A DNA stretch of 32,388 nt from an uncultured Lachnospiraceae bacterium. Lineage in GTDB: Bacteria; Bacillota; Clostridia; Lachnospirales; Lachnospiraceae. The position numbers were made by a program, and so were the translations under genes. The notes under the pieces are model-generated. The model did not search any database. It saw only the letters and a list, made by a program, of their open reading frames with translations, and was not told where the DNA came from. Below, one piece after another: positions 15,313-22,958 of the stretch; position 1 is the stretch's first letter, and each line of letters begins with the position of its first letter. The stretch spans positions 1-32,388 of the forward strand of contig CAJTOO010000030.1 of the NCBI GenBank assembly GCA_910577735.1. The letters run 5' to 3'.

Positions 15313-16218
15313 ATGATGAAAGAAAAGCTGATTTTTACTGAAATCATTATGACAGTCCTGATAAGGGGAAACGACATAGGGGCGCACAGTGTACGCATAG
15401 ACAATGGACAGGTTCAAAAGGCTGAGCTTCTGGAGGTTATGGAGTCACGTGCGGAACATGAAATAGAGGACTATGCATACACGGACATGGATCAGGATGG
15501 GGTTAAGGAACTGATAGGGGTGTATCTGGATGAAGATAATTACTGTCATGCCTGGTACTGTAGTGGCGACGGACAGACCTGCATGTTGGTTTATCAGGGT
15601 AATACTTATACAGATAGATGTATCGTGGAAATATTGGATATCGGGGATGAAATACACATTGCATTAAATAATACAGTCCTGTTTGGACCATGGAAGCATT
15701 ATTCTATTCTGGCACTTCAGAATCAGGAGATAGTATGCCTGCTTTCTGATCAGCATGGTTATGTGAGGCTGTCGGATGAGAGAGATGTGGTGCTGACTGT
15801 TGAAGCATATGATGGCTGCTATGAGCCGGATTTTGGAATGACGACTCATACCTGGAAACATACGTATTTGTACTATGATGGCGGGATGTATAAGGAATAT
15901 GTGGCTGCAGAGATGACAGAAGAGGAGTTTTTGACATATCGGAATGCACAGACTGTAAAAGATAAAATCGATGCGCAGTGGAAGCAGTCAGATATAACAG
16001 CTCTGGAATATACCTATTACATACGACAAAACGGTATTATGCATATTCAATGTGATGTACAGGATGAATCCGGCGGGATGCAGTATGGGTATTATACGGT
16101 CAGATATGAAGGCGGCATATTGGAGCGGGAGCCGGGAGAATATAATCCGGGACAGATGGACGTGAGGTTCTCGGATTTAGAGGCAGTATATGCGGGAAAC
16201 AGAAGGGTTTCAGGATAG
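15313..16218 (+). CDS. Hypothetical protein with Asp-rich calcium-loop-like motif
   Basis: A 301-aa protein of unknown function. Near residue 60 it carries 'DMDQDGVKELIGVY', an Asp-rich DxDxDG loop of the kind found in dockerin, EF-hand-like and FG-GAP/VCBS repeats that bind calcium. The rest is rich in Tyr, Asp and Glu ('TWKHTYLYYDGGMYKEYV') and predicts as beta strands. No clear signal peptide is visible, so either the true start is elsewhere or the 5' end is altered. Two ATGs (15313, 15316) follow GAGAAGTG. It heads a run of similar genes up to 18940. Confidence 0.6.
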   Translation: MMKEKLIFTEIIMTVLIRGNDIGAHSVRIDNGQVQKAELLEVMESRAEHEIEDYAYTDMDQDGVKELIGVYLDEDNYCHAWYCSGDGQTCMLVYQGNTYTDRCIVEILDIGDEIHIALNNTVLFGPWKHYSILALQNQEIVCLLSDQHGYVRLSDERDVVLTVEAYDGCYEPDFGMTTHTWKHTYLYYDGGMYKEYVAAEMTEEEFLTYRNAQTVKDKIDAQWKQSDITALEYTYYIRQNGIMHIQCDVQDESGGMQYGYYTVRYEGGILEREPGEYNPGQMDVRFSDLEAVYAGNRRVSG

Positions 16219-16265
16219 ATTGGAATGTTGGATTACAACGGAGGATGCTTCAGGAGGACGCTAAT

Positions 16266-18257
16266 ATGGGAAAACGCCTTCTAAATACAGGGGTTGTCAT
16301 AGCATTTTTAGTCGGAATTTTCATGCCGGCATGGATAAATGCAGTCCTTTTTTCTGAAACCTCACAGGAAGAATGTCCCGCGATACTGACAGAGGCCGAG
16401 AAAACCCGGCTCGCAGATATTTTTGTGGAAAAAGTGGAGTATACCTATCAGTATTACTGGTGGTTTAAGGGCGAAGATTTAGGGTTTGCAGGAAACCAGA
16501 GATATGACAGGGATGCGCTGGAGATTGTTTTGTATTGGAAGGATGGCGTGTATTATTTTATGCCGCTTGTGGATTGTAATGCGGAAGTAAAATGCGGAGT
16601 GGAGTATAGGAAAGTAAGGGTTGATGTGGCAAATAATCTGTGCATATTCCATAAACTGTGGCAGCAAGGCGGTCTGGGAAGAGAGTTTGGAACCTGGAAA
16701 CTCTATGGCAGCCTTGGGCTTCCTCTGGACAGAGCCGCTGCATATACATATCTTGGAATTGTGACAATCGATGTGGCAGGAGAGAAACCGCCTAAACTTC
16801 CGCCGCTTGAGAGAACGGAATATATAGATGCTGCGATAGATGTGCTTCGAGAGGATGGGAGCCAGGGGGAACTGCCGGAGGGCAGGTATAAAATCTACAT
16901 AGGCGCTTATGAGTATTCTGAAAATGCGGCGCAGGTTGTCATGAACGGTGTAATAGAAAGATTGAAAGTGTTTGGTGATAGTGAATACAGGTGGTTTCAG
17001 AGTACCGTTGTCAGAAACCGGGACGGCAGTTATGACGCCAAATGCAGTTCTGTGCTTGGAGAAGCTGAGAAGTATCCGGTTATGGAGGTGACAGCCGACG
17101 ATACAGTGGAACATATTATGGAAGCAAAACGGCTGGAGGTCTATATGGAAGTAGACCCGGACGATACAGGGAAGGTGGATGACGGGCAGGAAAATGCCGG
17201 GAAGACAGATGACTGGCAGAAGAATGCCGGGGAAATAGAAGAAAGGCGAAAAGATTCCGCGGAAAATGGGATTGTACAGAGAGAAAACAGGCAGACGCAG
17301 ATAACAGTAGAAAGAGCGCAGGAATGGATGGAAGAATTGTATGCCTATTATCAGTGGTTTTATGTGGACATGCCTTATGAGCTTGAGGGACTGTTGGAGG
17401 AGGGAGAAACCTACCATATCTATACGGATGAGGACGGCAATGTGTTCTGGATAAAAGGGGATGGCATCGACAAAAGAGCCGGCCAGGACTGCTACGGAGG
17501 CATCTGCTGGCCTGACACGCAGGCAGAGGGGGCGGATTTGCCGGTCTGTCACGCCAGTATGGGTATTTATTATAAACGGCAGGGAGAATTACAGAAAATA
17601 GGCATTATGACCTGGCACAGGCCGGAGTTTCGGAAACCGGAATTGCCAGCTCTCACAGAGGACGGATTTATTTTGGGTGTGAGGGATTACGTGCAGAACG
17701 AACTGCTTCCAAAGGGTGAGAACAGTAAGTATGAGTTGGTGATTGGGCGATATGAAATCTTATCAGATGATTTGCGGAGCATATCGGCTGCGGTGACGGG
17801 GGCGGAGGAATACTATCTCCACTGTTTGGTAACCAGATATGCGGACGGGACGTACGGATGCTTTGCTGCAGGAGGAAGTTATGCGGGAGAATGGAAGAGC
17901 GGCAGCAAGAGGGTGGAACGGATTTTGGAACTTAACAGGCTTAAGATGCCGTTTGCAGAGGCAAACGCAGAGGAAATAAACTTATACAGGGATGTCCTTA
18001 CGACCTGTGAGCGGGTGTGGGAAGAACCCGAATATTTCCGCACACATTATGAACAGGAAGGACGGTCCTTCTTGTCTGCTTACCGGGACCATCTGTCTTT
18101 GTATCAGGGTGGTGTGATAGAGTATCAGGGAGGATGTGTGGGCTGTGATATATATCATTACTATATCTTGGATGAGCTTATGGATTCCTCCGGAGAGTCT
18201 GTGCGCATCCAATGGGAATGGGATGAAAATAAATTTCTTTATCAGGAAAAAGGTTAG
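16266..18257 (+). CDS. Membrane-anchored or secreted protein with duplicated module
   Basis: A 663-aa protein starting after AGGAGG at 16266. Residues 5-28 form a signal/anchor helix ('NTGVVIAFLVGIFMPAWI'). Two related modules follow, about 57-296 and 350-580. Matching landmarks in order are YYWWF/YYQWF, LGIVTID/IGIMTWH, KPPKLPPL/KPELPAL, YKIYIGAYEY/YELVIGRYEI, EYRWFQSTVVRNRDGSY/EYYLHCLVTRYADGTY, and VEHIMEAKRLEV/VERILELNRLKM. The modules are joined by an acidic linker with three 10-residue repeats (302-331). A C-terminal extension ends at an amber codon, after which the same frame stays open for 42 more codons. The function is unknown. The long antisense frame across it is a shadow. Confidence 0.75.
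   Translation: MGKRLLNTGVVIAFLVGIFMPAWINAVLFSETSQEECPAILTEAEKTRLADIFVEKVEYTYQYYWWFKGEDLGFAGNQRYDRDALEIVLYWKDGVYYFMPLVDCNAEVKCGVEYRKVRVDVANNLCIFHKLWQQGGLGREFGTWKLYGSLGLPLDRAAAYTYLGIVTIDVAGEKPPKLPPLERTEYIDAAIDVLREDGSQGELPEGRYKIYIGAYEYSENAAQVVMNGVIERLKVFGDSEYRWFQSTVVRNRDGSYDAKCSSVLGEAEKYPVMEVTADDTVEHIMEAKRLEVYMEVDPDDTGKVDDGQENAGKTDDWQKNAGEIEERRKDSAENGIVQRENRQTQITVERAQEWMEELYAYYQWFYVDMPYELEGLLEEGETYHIYTDEDGNVFWIKGDGIDKRAGQDCYGGICWPDTQAEGADLPVCHASMGIYYKRQGELQKIGIMTWHRPEFRKPELPALTEDGFILGVRDYVQNELLPKGENSKYELVIGRYEILSDDLRSISAAVTGAEEYYLHCLVTRYADGTYGCFAAGGSYAGEWKSGSKRVERILELNRLKMPFAEANAEEINLYRDVLTTCERVWEEPEYFRTHYEQEGRSFLSAYRDHLSLYQGGVIEYQGGCVGCDIYHYYILDELMDSSGESVRIQWEWDENKFLYQEKG
17169..17258 (+). repeat. 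Three tandem 30-bp repeats coding for the linker of the duplicated protein
   Basis: Units at 17169-17198, 17199-17228 and 17229-17258 encode GKVDDGQENA, GKTDDWQKNA and GEIEERRKDS. The first two are close copies and the third has drifted. They keep the reading frame, so the linker length can vary without harm. Confidence 0.8.
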
Positions 18258-18386
18258 GAGGAATTTGAGATTACACGGGAGGAATTTGAACGGATCCGGC
18301 ATGCATATACGGGGGCTGGGGAAGTGGAACTTACGTGGAGAGAGTTGAAAGGGTTTTGGAGGCAGTGGGATGAAGAAGGAAGATAA
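18258..18386 (+). pseudogene. In-frame continuation after the amber stop (probable lost C-terminus)
   Basis: After the TAG at 18255-18257 the same frame reads 42 codons to a TAA at 18384. The text looks like real protein: 'EEFEITREEFERIRHAY' followed by 'LTWRELKGFW'. 'TREEFE' echoes the 'MTEEEFLTYRNAQ' segment of the neighbouring protein at 15313. This suggests that the ancestral gene ended at 18386 and was shortened by a nonsense change. Confidence 0.45.
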
Positions 18387-18463
18387 AATCAGGATGATTA
18401 TGGCGGCCTTTGCAATCTGAATATGCTAAGCGGCTTTATCTGGACAGGATTGTTCTGTAGGTT

Positions 18464-18940
18464 GTGAAGTTCGAGGAAATAGAAAAGAGGCATGAGATAT
18501 TGGTCTATGATATCAGCACCTCGCCCCGGTACGATTATGAGAATACGCCTCTCAGGGACTATATAGATAAAGAGAAAGAGGATAATCAGAAATTTGTGGA
18601 AAAACTTGGATCCCATCATGAATTGGAAGTGGACTATCATCTGTTTGATTTCAATGATGATGGGATCGAAGATTATCTGTTGTGCATCGCTGGAATTGGA
18701 TACAGTGGAACTGCCGGCCACTGCGTCGAAGTGTTTGTGGGAAAGGAAGAGAGGAGTGCAGAGGAAATTTTTCATGCAACCCTGCGTTTTCATAACGAAA
18801 ATATGCCGTCTGGTCATGAGAGATTTACGGTGCTGAATGAAAAGACGGGCGGCTTTTATGCGATTGTCCTGCCTGGATCGAATCGTATCCTGCGATATGA
18901 TCTGGAGACGGGTGGTTATGAATTTCAGGAAATGGAATAG
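18464..18940 (+). CDS. Hypothetical protein with Asp-rich loop; 5' end damaged
   Basis: The intact part starts at a GTG at 18464 (158 aa) and contains 'FDFNDDGIEDYLLCIAG', a calcium-loop-like motif like that of the protein at 15313, then a beta-rich tail. The GTG has no proper ribosome site. Upstream, an ATG at 18370 gives a signal-peptide-like start ('MKKEDKIRMIMAAFAI') but in another frame, and it stops at 18418. In the frame of the main part a TAG lies at 18458. The gene therefore looks like a secreted or lipoprotein family member whose start has been broken by a frameshift plus a stop. It is probably a pseudogene. Confidence 0.5.
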   Translation: MKFEEIEKRHEILVYDISTSPRYDYENTPLRDYIDKEKEDNQKFVEKLGSHHELEVDYHLFDFNDDGIEDYLLCIAGIGYSGTAGHCVEVFVGKEERSAEEIFHATLRFHNENMPSGHERFTVLNEKTGGFYAIVLPGSNRILRYDLETGGYEFQEME

Positions 18941-18943
18941 ATG

Positions 18944-18968
18944 AAAAAAGCACCTATAAAATAGGTGC
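18944..18968 (-). terminator. Terminator hairpin oriented leftward
   Basis: GCACCTAT (18950-18957) pairs with ATAGGTGC (18961-18968) around AAA. Read on the minus strand it is followed by six T. No leftward gene survives to its right, so it is either a relic or serves the rightward gene as a weak hairpin. Confidence 0.55.
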
Positions 18969-19270
18969 CCTTTGCAAACACTGTAAGTTTGCTCTGTAAA
19001 ACTAATAAGTCCCTTGCCGAAAATAGTGTTATCGGCTCAATAATTATGCCTTTAATATACTATGAGTTACTCGTGGTGGTCAAGAAGTTGCAAGTATTCT
19101 TCTTAACTTTTCACTTCAGCTTGCGTTTTAAATACATATTTTGTAGGAAAAAATATAATCGTGAGTATACAGAAAAATGTGTATCAGATGTTTGTTAGAT
19201 AAAATATGGTATTATTTTATCAGATGCTGGCAGAATTTTATATAAGAATCTATAAAAACTGAAAAAGTTC
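18969..19270. other. Gap with decayed leftward coding DNA
   Basis: No intact gene is seen. On the minus strand, around 19060-19100, short broken frames such as 'EEYLQLLDHHE' plus stop can be read, in line with the leftward terminator at 18944. A 9-bp inverted repeat (GATAAAATA/TATTTTATC) lies at 19198-19221. I take this as the remains of a lost leftward gene. Confidence 0.3.
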
Positions 19271-19303
19271 TGTAACCTTTTCCTGGTCCGGGTTGTACTA
19301 TTA
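19271..19303 (+). promoter_or_regulatory. ECF-type promoter of the second sigma operon
   Basis: TGTAACCTTTT at 19271-19281 resembles the TGAAACCTTTT -35 element of ECF sigma factors. GTACTATTA at 19295-19303 would be the -10. It lies about 40 bases before the sigma gene, so autoregulation is likely. Confidence 0.55.
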
Positions 19304-19340
19304 GTGAAAGGCTTTCAAATAACTGAAAAGAGGAGTACTC

Positions 19341-19823
19341 ATGAGACAATCAGTGCAGGAACTGTTTGAAAAATATCAGGACAACCTCTACATAATCGCT
19401 TTTAATGTCTGCAAGAACGCAGAAGATGCAAAAGATGTTGTGCAGGATACTTTCATTCAGTACTATTCAGCAAAAAAGGAATTTGACAATGAGCAGCATA
19501 TACGCGCATGGCTGATCCGGGTGGCAATCAATAAAGCAAAGAATGTGAATGGCACCTTCTGGCGAAAAAATAAGATATCTCTGGAAGATTATATGGAGAG
19601 CCTGGTATTTGAGACGCCGGAATCGGAAGAACTGTTTGAGACAGTCATGCATCTTCCGGAGAAGTATCGTATTGTCATCCATCTGTTTTACTATGAAGAA
19701 TACAGCGTGCATGAGATTGCGGACATTCTGAAACTGTCGGAAAGCAATGTGAAGGTGAGGTTGTCGCGCGGACGTTCATTGCTCAAGGAAAAACTGCAGG
19801 AGGAATGGGAATATGACGAATAA
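19341..19823 (+). CDS. ECF-type RNA polymerase sigma factor (second)
   Basis: A 160-aa sigma factor with region 2 ('LFEKYQDNLYIIAFNVCKN', 'DAKDVVQDTFIQYY') and region 4 ('IVIHLFYYEEYSVHEIADIL', 'SNVKVRLSRGRSLLKEKL'). The ribosome site AGAGGAG lies 7 bases before the ATG. It overlaps its partner gene by 11 bases, the same arrangement as the pair at 1905/2422, but the two sigma factors differ clearly in sequence. It probably reacts to an envelope stress sensed by the membrane partner. Confidence 0.93.
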   Translation: MRQSVQELFEKYQDNLYIIAFNVCKNAEDAKDVVQDTFIQYYSAKKEFDNEQHIRAWLIRVAINKAKNVNGTFWRKNKISLEDYMESLVFETPESEELFETVMHLPEKYRIVIHLFYYEEYSVHEIADILKLSESNVKVRLSRGRSLLKEKLQEEWEYDE

Positions 19824-20406
19824 AGAAAGATATAAACAGGCCTTTTCGGCGCTGCACTCCTCCTGTGAGATGACTCTGGAGGTGGAAAAAATGGCTATTC
19901 TTAGTAAAAGAGCAAAATTCAAAGCAACAGCAGCAGCGATTGTTACAATCTGTCTGGCAATAACAGGCGGAAGCGGCGTTGTATACGCGGCGGATGTGGG
20001 AGGCATACAGAGGACGATTCAGCTTTGGATCGAGGGAGACCGGACGGATGTGAGCTTTACCTATGACGAGAGCGGGACGTATGATATGTCCTATGAGTCA
20101 AAGGATGGAGAAAACGTGCTGTTACATGGCGGCGGTGTTGCCATCGAAGATGATGGGACAGAACGTCCGCTGACAGAGGAAGAATTGTTGGAAGATTTGA
20201 GTATGCCTATGGTGGAATATGAAGAGGATGGCACAGCCTGGGTGTATTATTGTGATCAGAAGATTGAGATAACAGATCAGTTTAAAGACGGGGTGTGTTA
20301 TGTGAAGGTTTCGAATGGAGAGAAGACCTTGTATATGACAGTTCTGTATCAGGATGGCTGGTGCACCAGTCCCCATAAATATGAATCTCCGGATTCTTTC
20401 CGGTAA
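19813..20406 (+). CDS. Membrane anti-sigma factor-like partner
   Basis: A 197-aa protein translated from an ATG inside the sigma gene. Residues 1-35 are cytoplasmic, then there is one membrane helix near 36-58 ('FKATAAAIVTICLAITGGSG'), and an acidic extracellular domain of about 135 residues ('DRTDVSFTYDESGTYDMSYE'). Its position and build indicate that it holds the ECF sigma factor inactive. It is much shorter than the DUF4179 partner of the first pair. Its stop lies 2 bases from the stop of the convergent toxin-partner gene. Confidence 0.75.
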   Translation: MTNKERYKQAFSALHSSCEMTLEVEKMAILSKRAKFKATAAAIVTICLAITGGSGVVYAADVGGIQRTIQLWIEGDRTDVSFTYDESGTYDMSYESKDGENVLLHGGGVAIEDDGTERPLTEEELLEDLSMPMVEYEEDGTAWVYYCDQKIEITDQFKDGVCYVKVSNGEKTLYMTVLYQDGWCTSPHKYESPDSFR

Positions 20407-20408
20407 GA

Positions 20409-20879
20409 TTAAAACCCATTGGCCTGATAAGCTTTTGCAATGACATAGGAAGGTTCAAAATATGCACTGCAATTATAATTATCTATGACATGGCACAGTT
20501 CATGATTATAGACTCTGAAAATACCATCCACATAGTTTTCATTTTGTTGAGAAGTGTCCCGGATCAGTCTCTGATAGACTTTACCCATCTGCAAGGCAGT
20601 GGGGATCTGGGACACCAGTTCTTTTTCCACATCAGAGATGTCGAAAGTTCCATTTTGCAGATGATACTCATTGATCCAGTCTTCTTCCACATCCAGTGGA
20701 TTCTGCGCATGCATTACATTTGCAACACTTAGCAGATGATACATCGCGTCTTTACCAATCGAGTTCACGACATAGCGGTTAGGCTGATGAATTTTCCTAG
20801 CAACGCGCTCAATCATATAACATACAAAGAACAAGTCATTACTTTGAATTTCTTCGTCTGAAAAATATCGGTTTTTCAT
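20409..20879 (-). CDS. Partner of the DUF3990 toxin-like gene (DUF3791-like)
   Basis: A 156-aa protein encoded just after the DUF3990 gene. The start at ATG 20879 follows GGAATGGA by 8 bases and lies 22 bases after the toxin stop. The frame also stays open to a TTG at 20930 that overlaps the toxin gene. The N-terminal half ('SNDLFFVCYMIERVARKIHQ', then 'YVVNSIGKDAMYHLLSVANV') resembles the helical DUF3791 proteins that accompany DUF3990 genes. The C-terminal half ('MGKVYQRLIRD', 'FRVYNHELCHVIDNYNCSAY') is not known to me. It may neutralise the toxin. This is inferred from context, not proven. Confidence 0.6.
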   Translation of the reverse strand: MKNRYFSDEEIQSNDLFFVCYMIERVARKIHQPNRYVVNSIGKDAMYHLLSVANVMHAQNPLDVEEDWINEYHLQNGTFDISDVEKELVSQIPTALQMGKVYQRLIRDTSQQNENYVDGIFRVYNHELCHVIDNYNCSAYFEPSYVIAKAYQANGF

Positions 20880-20901
20880 TTTTGTTTTCCATTCCGAAGT
20901 G

Positions 20902-21369
20902 TCATTGTCCGATGTTAACACTTCTTTCAAAACGTAACGTTTTCAGCGCTGATTCTGTACAAAATACAATCTGGTGTGTTGGATATTTGAACTTTACTAA
21001 TTCCCAGAATGCATCTCTGGAGATGTTGCCGTCCATGAAGTCTTCCACATAGTCCCATATTTGATCATCTGCCATGGGACCTTCTATAATATCGTATGGA
21101 TGTTCGATACCGCTTCTGCAATTGACAACAAATTGCAGCCATTCTTCCGTCATTTCTTTAAAAATGCAAAGTTTGAGATTTTTTTCCGGCGTATAAAGGT
21201 AACGATTTAAAACAGAGTCACCTCGCTTAGTCAATGCCCAACGCTTTGCCTGTTTTTCCAGTCTTGTACAGTAGAACCCATATCCAAAATCTTTATAGTG
21301 GCCATTTAACATAATTTTTGGGGTTTCAACGACGACATTACTGCCGTGGTACAGCCAGGTTGTATTCAT
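20902..21369 (-). CDS. DUF3990-type ADP-ribosyltransferase-like toxin
   Basis: A 155-aa protein with the DUF3990 pattern, a family related to ADP-ribosyltransferases. 'LYHGSN' places His8 at the first NAD-binding position, 'DFGYGFYCT' (28-35) gives the aromatic second motif, 'IEGPMADDQ' is the family's central motif, and 'HQIVFCTESAL' (132-142) holds Gln133 and Glu139 as candidate third catalytic residues. AAAGGAAATCC precedes the ATG. With the gene after it, it forms a compact leftward pair of toxin-antitoxin style. Such enzymes modify a cellular target by adding ADP-ribose. The target here is unknown. Confidence 0.75.
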   Translation of the reverse strand: MNTTWLYHGSNVVVETPKIMLNGHYKDFGYGFYCTRLEKQAKRWALTKRGDSVLNRYLYTPEKNLKLCIFKEMTEEWLQFVVNCRSGIEHPYDIIEGPMADDQIWDYVEDFMDGNISRDAFWELVKFKYPTHQIVFCTESALKTLRFERSVNIGQ

Positions 21370-21503
21370 GGATTTCCTTTCTCGTTAAGCTTTCATATAA
21401 AACAAAGATTGTATGATTATGTTAAATGCTATCATATACCAACTTGAAATGCAATATACACTGGCTGAATACCTTCAAAGTGGCAATACTGAAACTACCG
21501 AAA

Positions 21504-22517
21504 CTACCGGCAGCTTTCCCGCTCCACAATATAGTAGGGCAGATAACTGCGCACGGGAAGTCTGTGTCCGCCGGAAATACGGTCTATCAGCAGCTTTACA
21601 GTCATGCGGCCCATTTCTTCCAAAGGAACGGATATGGAGGAGAGCATGGGAGAGACATACTGTATCGTCTCGATATCGTTCATGCCCATGATGCTGATAT
21701 CATCGGGAACGCGGACATTTAAATCCTTGCATGCGCGCAGTGCGCCGATGGCTGTGGTATCGTTGGCGCAGCAGACAGCGCTGAAAGGAAGTGCGCCGTT
21801 GATCAGTTTTGTCATGCTTCGGTACCCTCCATTCATGGAAGGAATGATATCGTCGATGATGAGCGAATCTTGCCTGGGCAGGTCAAGAGCCGCCAGGCTG
21901 TCCAGATAACCGTTCAGCCGGACGTCCGGACTGGCCCCGATGTAAGCGATTTCACGGTGCCCATGCTTATAAAAGTATTGTACCATGTCGCAGACTGCCT
22001 GATAGCCGTCGCAGATGACCTGATCGCAGGGGGCGTTGATGGTATTGAGCCCCGTATATACTACATGCTTGAAATATTGTCTGATCTGATTTAGCAGTTC
22101 GGGCTGGAAACGGCCTATGATGATCAGACCGCTGGCCCGGTTTTCTTTCAGCCGCTGCAGGGTGCTTTCGCTGGACAGATCCGGTGCGGAGAACGTATAT
22201 TCCAGGATGTATTTGCTCTTTAAAGCCTCATATTCAATACTTGTGATCAATCTGGTATAGAAAGCATCGTCTTTCTGCTCTTCGGGGGAAGTTGCAATCA
22301 AACAATAGATGGATTGCGCAGTCTGTGTCTGTTGTGTTTCTTTTCCGGATTTCAGGGCGCGGGCCGTCTCATTGGGCAGATAGCCGGTCTCGCGGACAAT
22401 TTTCCAGATACGGTCCCGTACTTCCTTGCTGGCGGCGTTCGTATCAGGAGAACGCAATACCCTGGACACTGTGGAGATAGAGACGCCAGCCTGTTGTGCG
22501 ATGTCTTTTAGTTTCAT
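21504..22517 (-). CDS. LacI-family transcriptional regulator
   Basis: A 337-aa repressor. Residues 1-60 carry the LacI helix-turn-helix and hinge ('MKLKDIAQQAGVSISTVSRV', 'TGYLPNETARALKSG'). The rest is the sugar-binding core, with 'ANDTTAIGALRACKDLNVRV' and 'GMNDIETIQYVSPMLSSIS'. Regulators of this type usually sit beside the sugar transport operon they control. Here the divergent gene has been destroyed after 11 codons, so the regulator is orphaned. GGAGG lies about 9 bases before the ATG. Confidence 0.93.
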   Translation of the reverse strand: MKLKDIAQQAGVSISTVSRVLRSPDTNAASKEVRDRIWKIVRETGYLPNETARALKSGKETQQTQTAQSIYCLIATSPEEQKDDAFYTRLITSIEYEALKSKYILEYTFSAPDLSSESTLQRLKENRASGLIIIGRFQPELLNQIRQYFKHVVYTGLNTINAPCDQVICDGYQAVCDMVQYFYKHGHREIAYIGASPDVRLNGYLDSLAALDLPRQDSLIIDDIIPSMNGGYRSMTKLINGALPFSAVCCANDTTAIGALRACKDLNVRVPDDISIMGMNDIETIQYVSPMLSSISVPLEEMGRMTVKLLIDRISGGHRLPVRSYLPYYIVERESCR

Positions 22518-22565
22518 ATAAGGCCTCCAAATAAAACACTATTAATAGAACTTACCCTTTTTGTC

Positions 22566-22621
22566 ATTCTACAAGAAAAAATACGCAAAATCAAGCTTGT
22601 TGAAGAAAAAAGTACGCAAAA
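22566..22621 (-). promoter_or_regulatory. Promoter of the LacI-type gene with overlapping direct repeats
   Basis: On the minus strand TTGATT (22589-22594) and TAGAAT (22566-22571) are 17 bases apart, a good sigma-A promoter. A near-identical direct repeat, read on the plus strand as GAAAAAATACGCAAAA (22575-22590) and GAAAAAAGTACGCAAAA (22605-22621), lies on both sides of the -35. One copy fills the spacer, a likely autorepressor site. Confidence 0.55.
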
Positions 22622-22690
22622 ATAAATTGGTAAGCACGAAAATAGTACAATATTAATAAGAAATGATGATAAAATATATGGAATATTAAC

Positions 22691-22708
22691 AGAAAACGTT
22701 TGCGCAAA
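22691..22708. promoter_or_regulatory. LacI-type operator-like site
   Basis: AAAACGTTT joined to the perfect palindrome TTTGCGCAAA (22699-22708), between the regulator and the lost divergent gene. It shares CGCAAAA with the repeats at 22575-22621. AAACGTTT-like centres with CG are typical of LacI-family sites. Confidence 0.45.
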
Positions 22709-22865
22709 AACAGCTTGCAGGAAGCAAATAAATTTTATATGATTATGCCATACAAAGGAGACAAAACGAAAGGGGGATTGTACAAAACATACAATAAAAT
22801 GCTCCGGGAGGAAATGAAAAGGCGCAAAAAAGAGAAAAATCGAGCAAAAGAGTAAGCAAAAAGTG

Positions 22866-22898
22866 ATATCATACAACGAAAAGAGAAACGTATGATAT
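22866..22898 (+). promoter_or_regulatory. Inverted repeat in the leader of the truncated gene
   Basis: ATATCATAC (22866-22874) and GTATGATAT (22890-22898) form a 9-bp stem with a 15-base loop, 24 bases before the start codon at 22923. It could be an RNA hairpin or an operator of the gene that once began here. Confidence 0.4.
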
Positions 22899-22922
22899 TT
22901 CCGATGGAAAGGAGAGTATGTC

Positions 22923-22958
22923 ATGAGAAGAATAAGAAGGACAGGCCTCAACTCATGA
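22923..22958 (+). pseudogene. First 11 codons of a gene cut off by an incoming helicase fragment
   Basis: A strong ribosome site (GAAAGGAGAG) is followed by ATG and the basic start 'MRRIRRTGLNS', then TGA. The start is typical of a transporter permease or similar operon gene. The remainder has been replaced by helicase DNA, probably from about 22940 onward. The TGA overlaps an ATG (ATGA) in the frame of the helicase fragment. Confidence 0.5.

Noticed and set aside
16479..17552. A 357-codon open frame on the minus strand
   Set aside because: It lies fully antisense to the duplicated 663-aa protein, has no ribosome site, and its translation has the His/Ile/Cys-rich look of a shadow frame.
18255..18460. 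Genetic code change or pyrrolysine use at amber codons
   Set aside because: Other genes in the window end normally in TAG (for example the LacI-type and BMP genes), and the next gene also has a frameshift, so decay is the simpler reading.
18965..19198. 77-codon rightward frame after the decayed gene
   Set aside because: It starts inside a terminator hairpin, has no ribosome site and shows no recognisable protein pattern.
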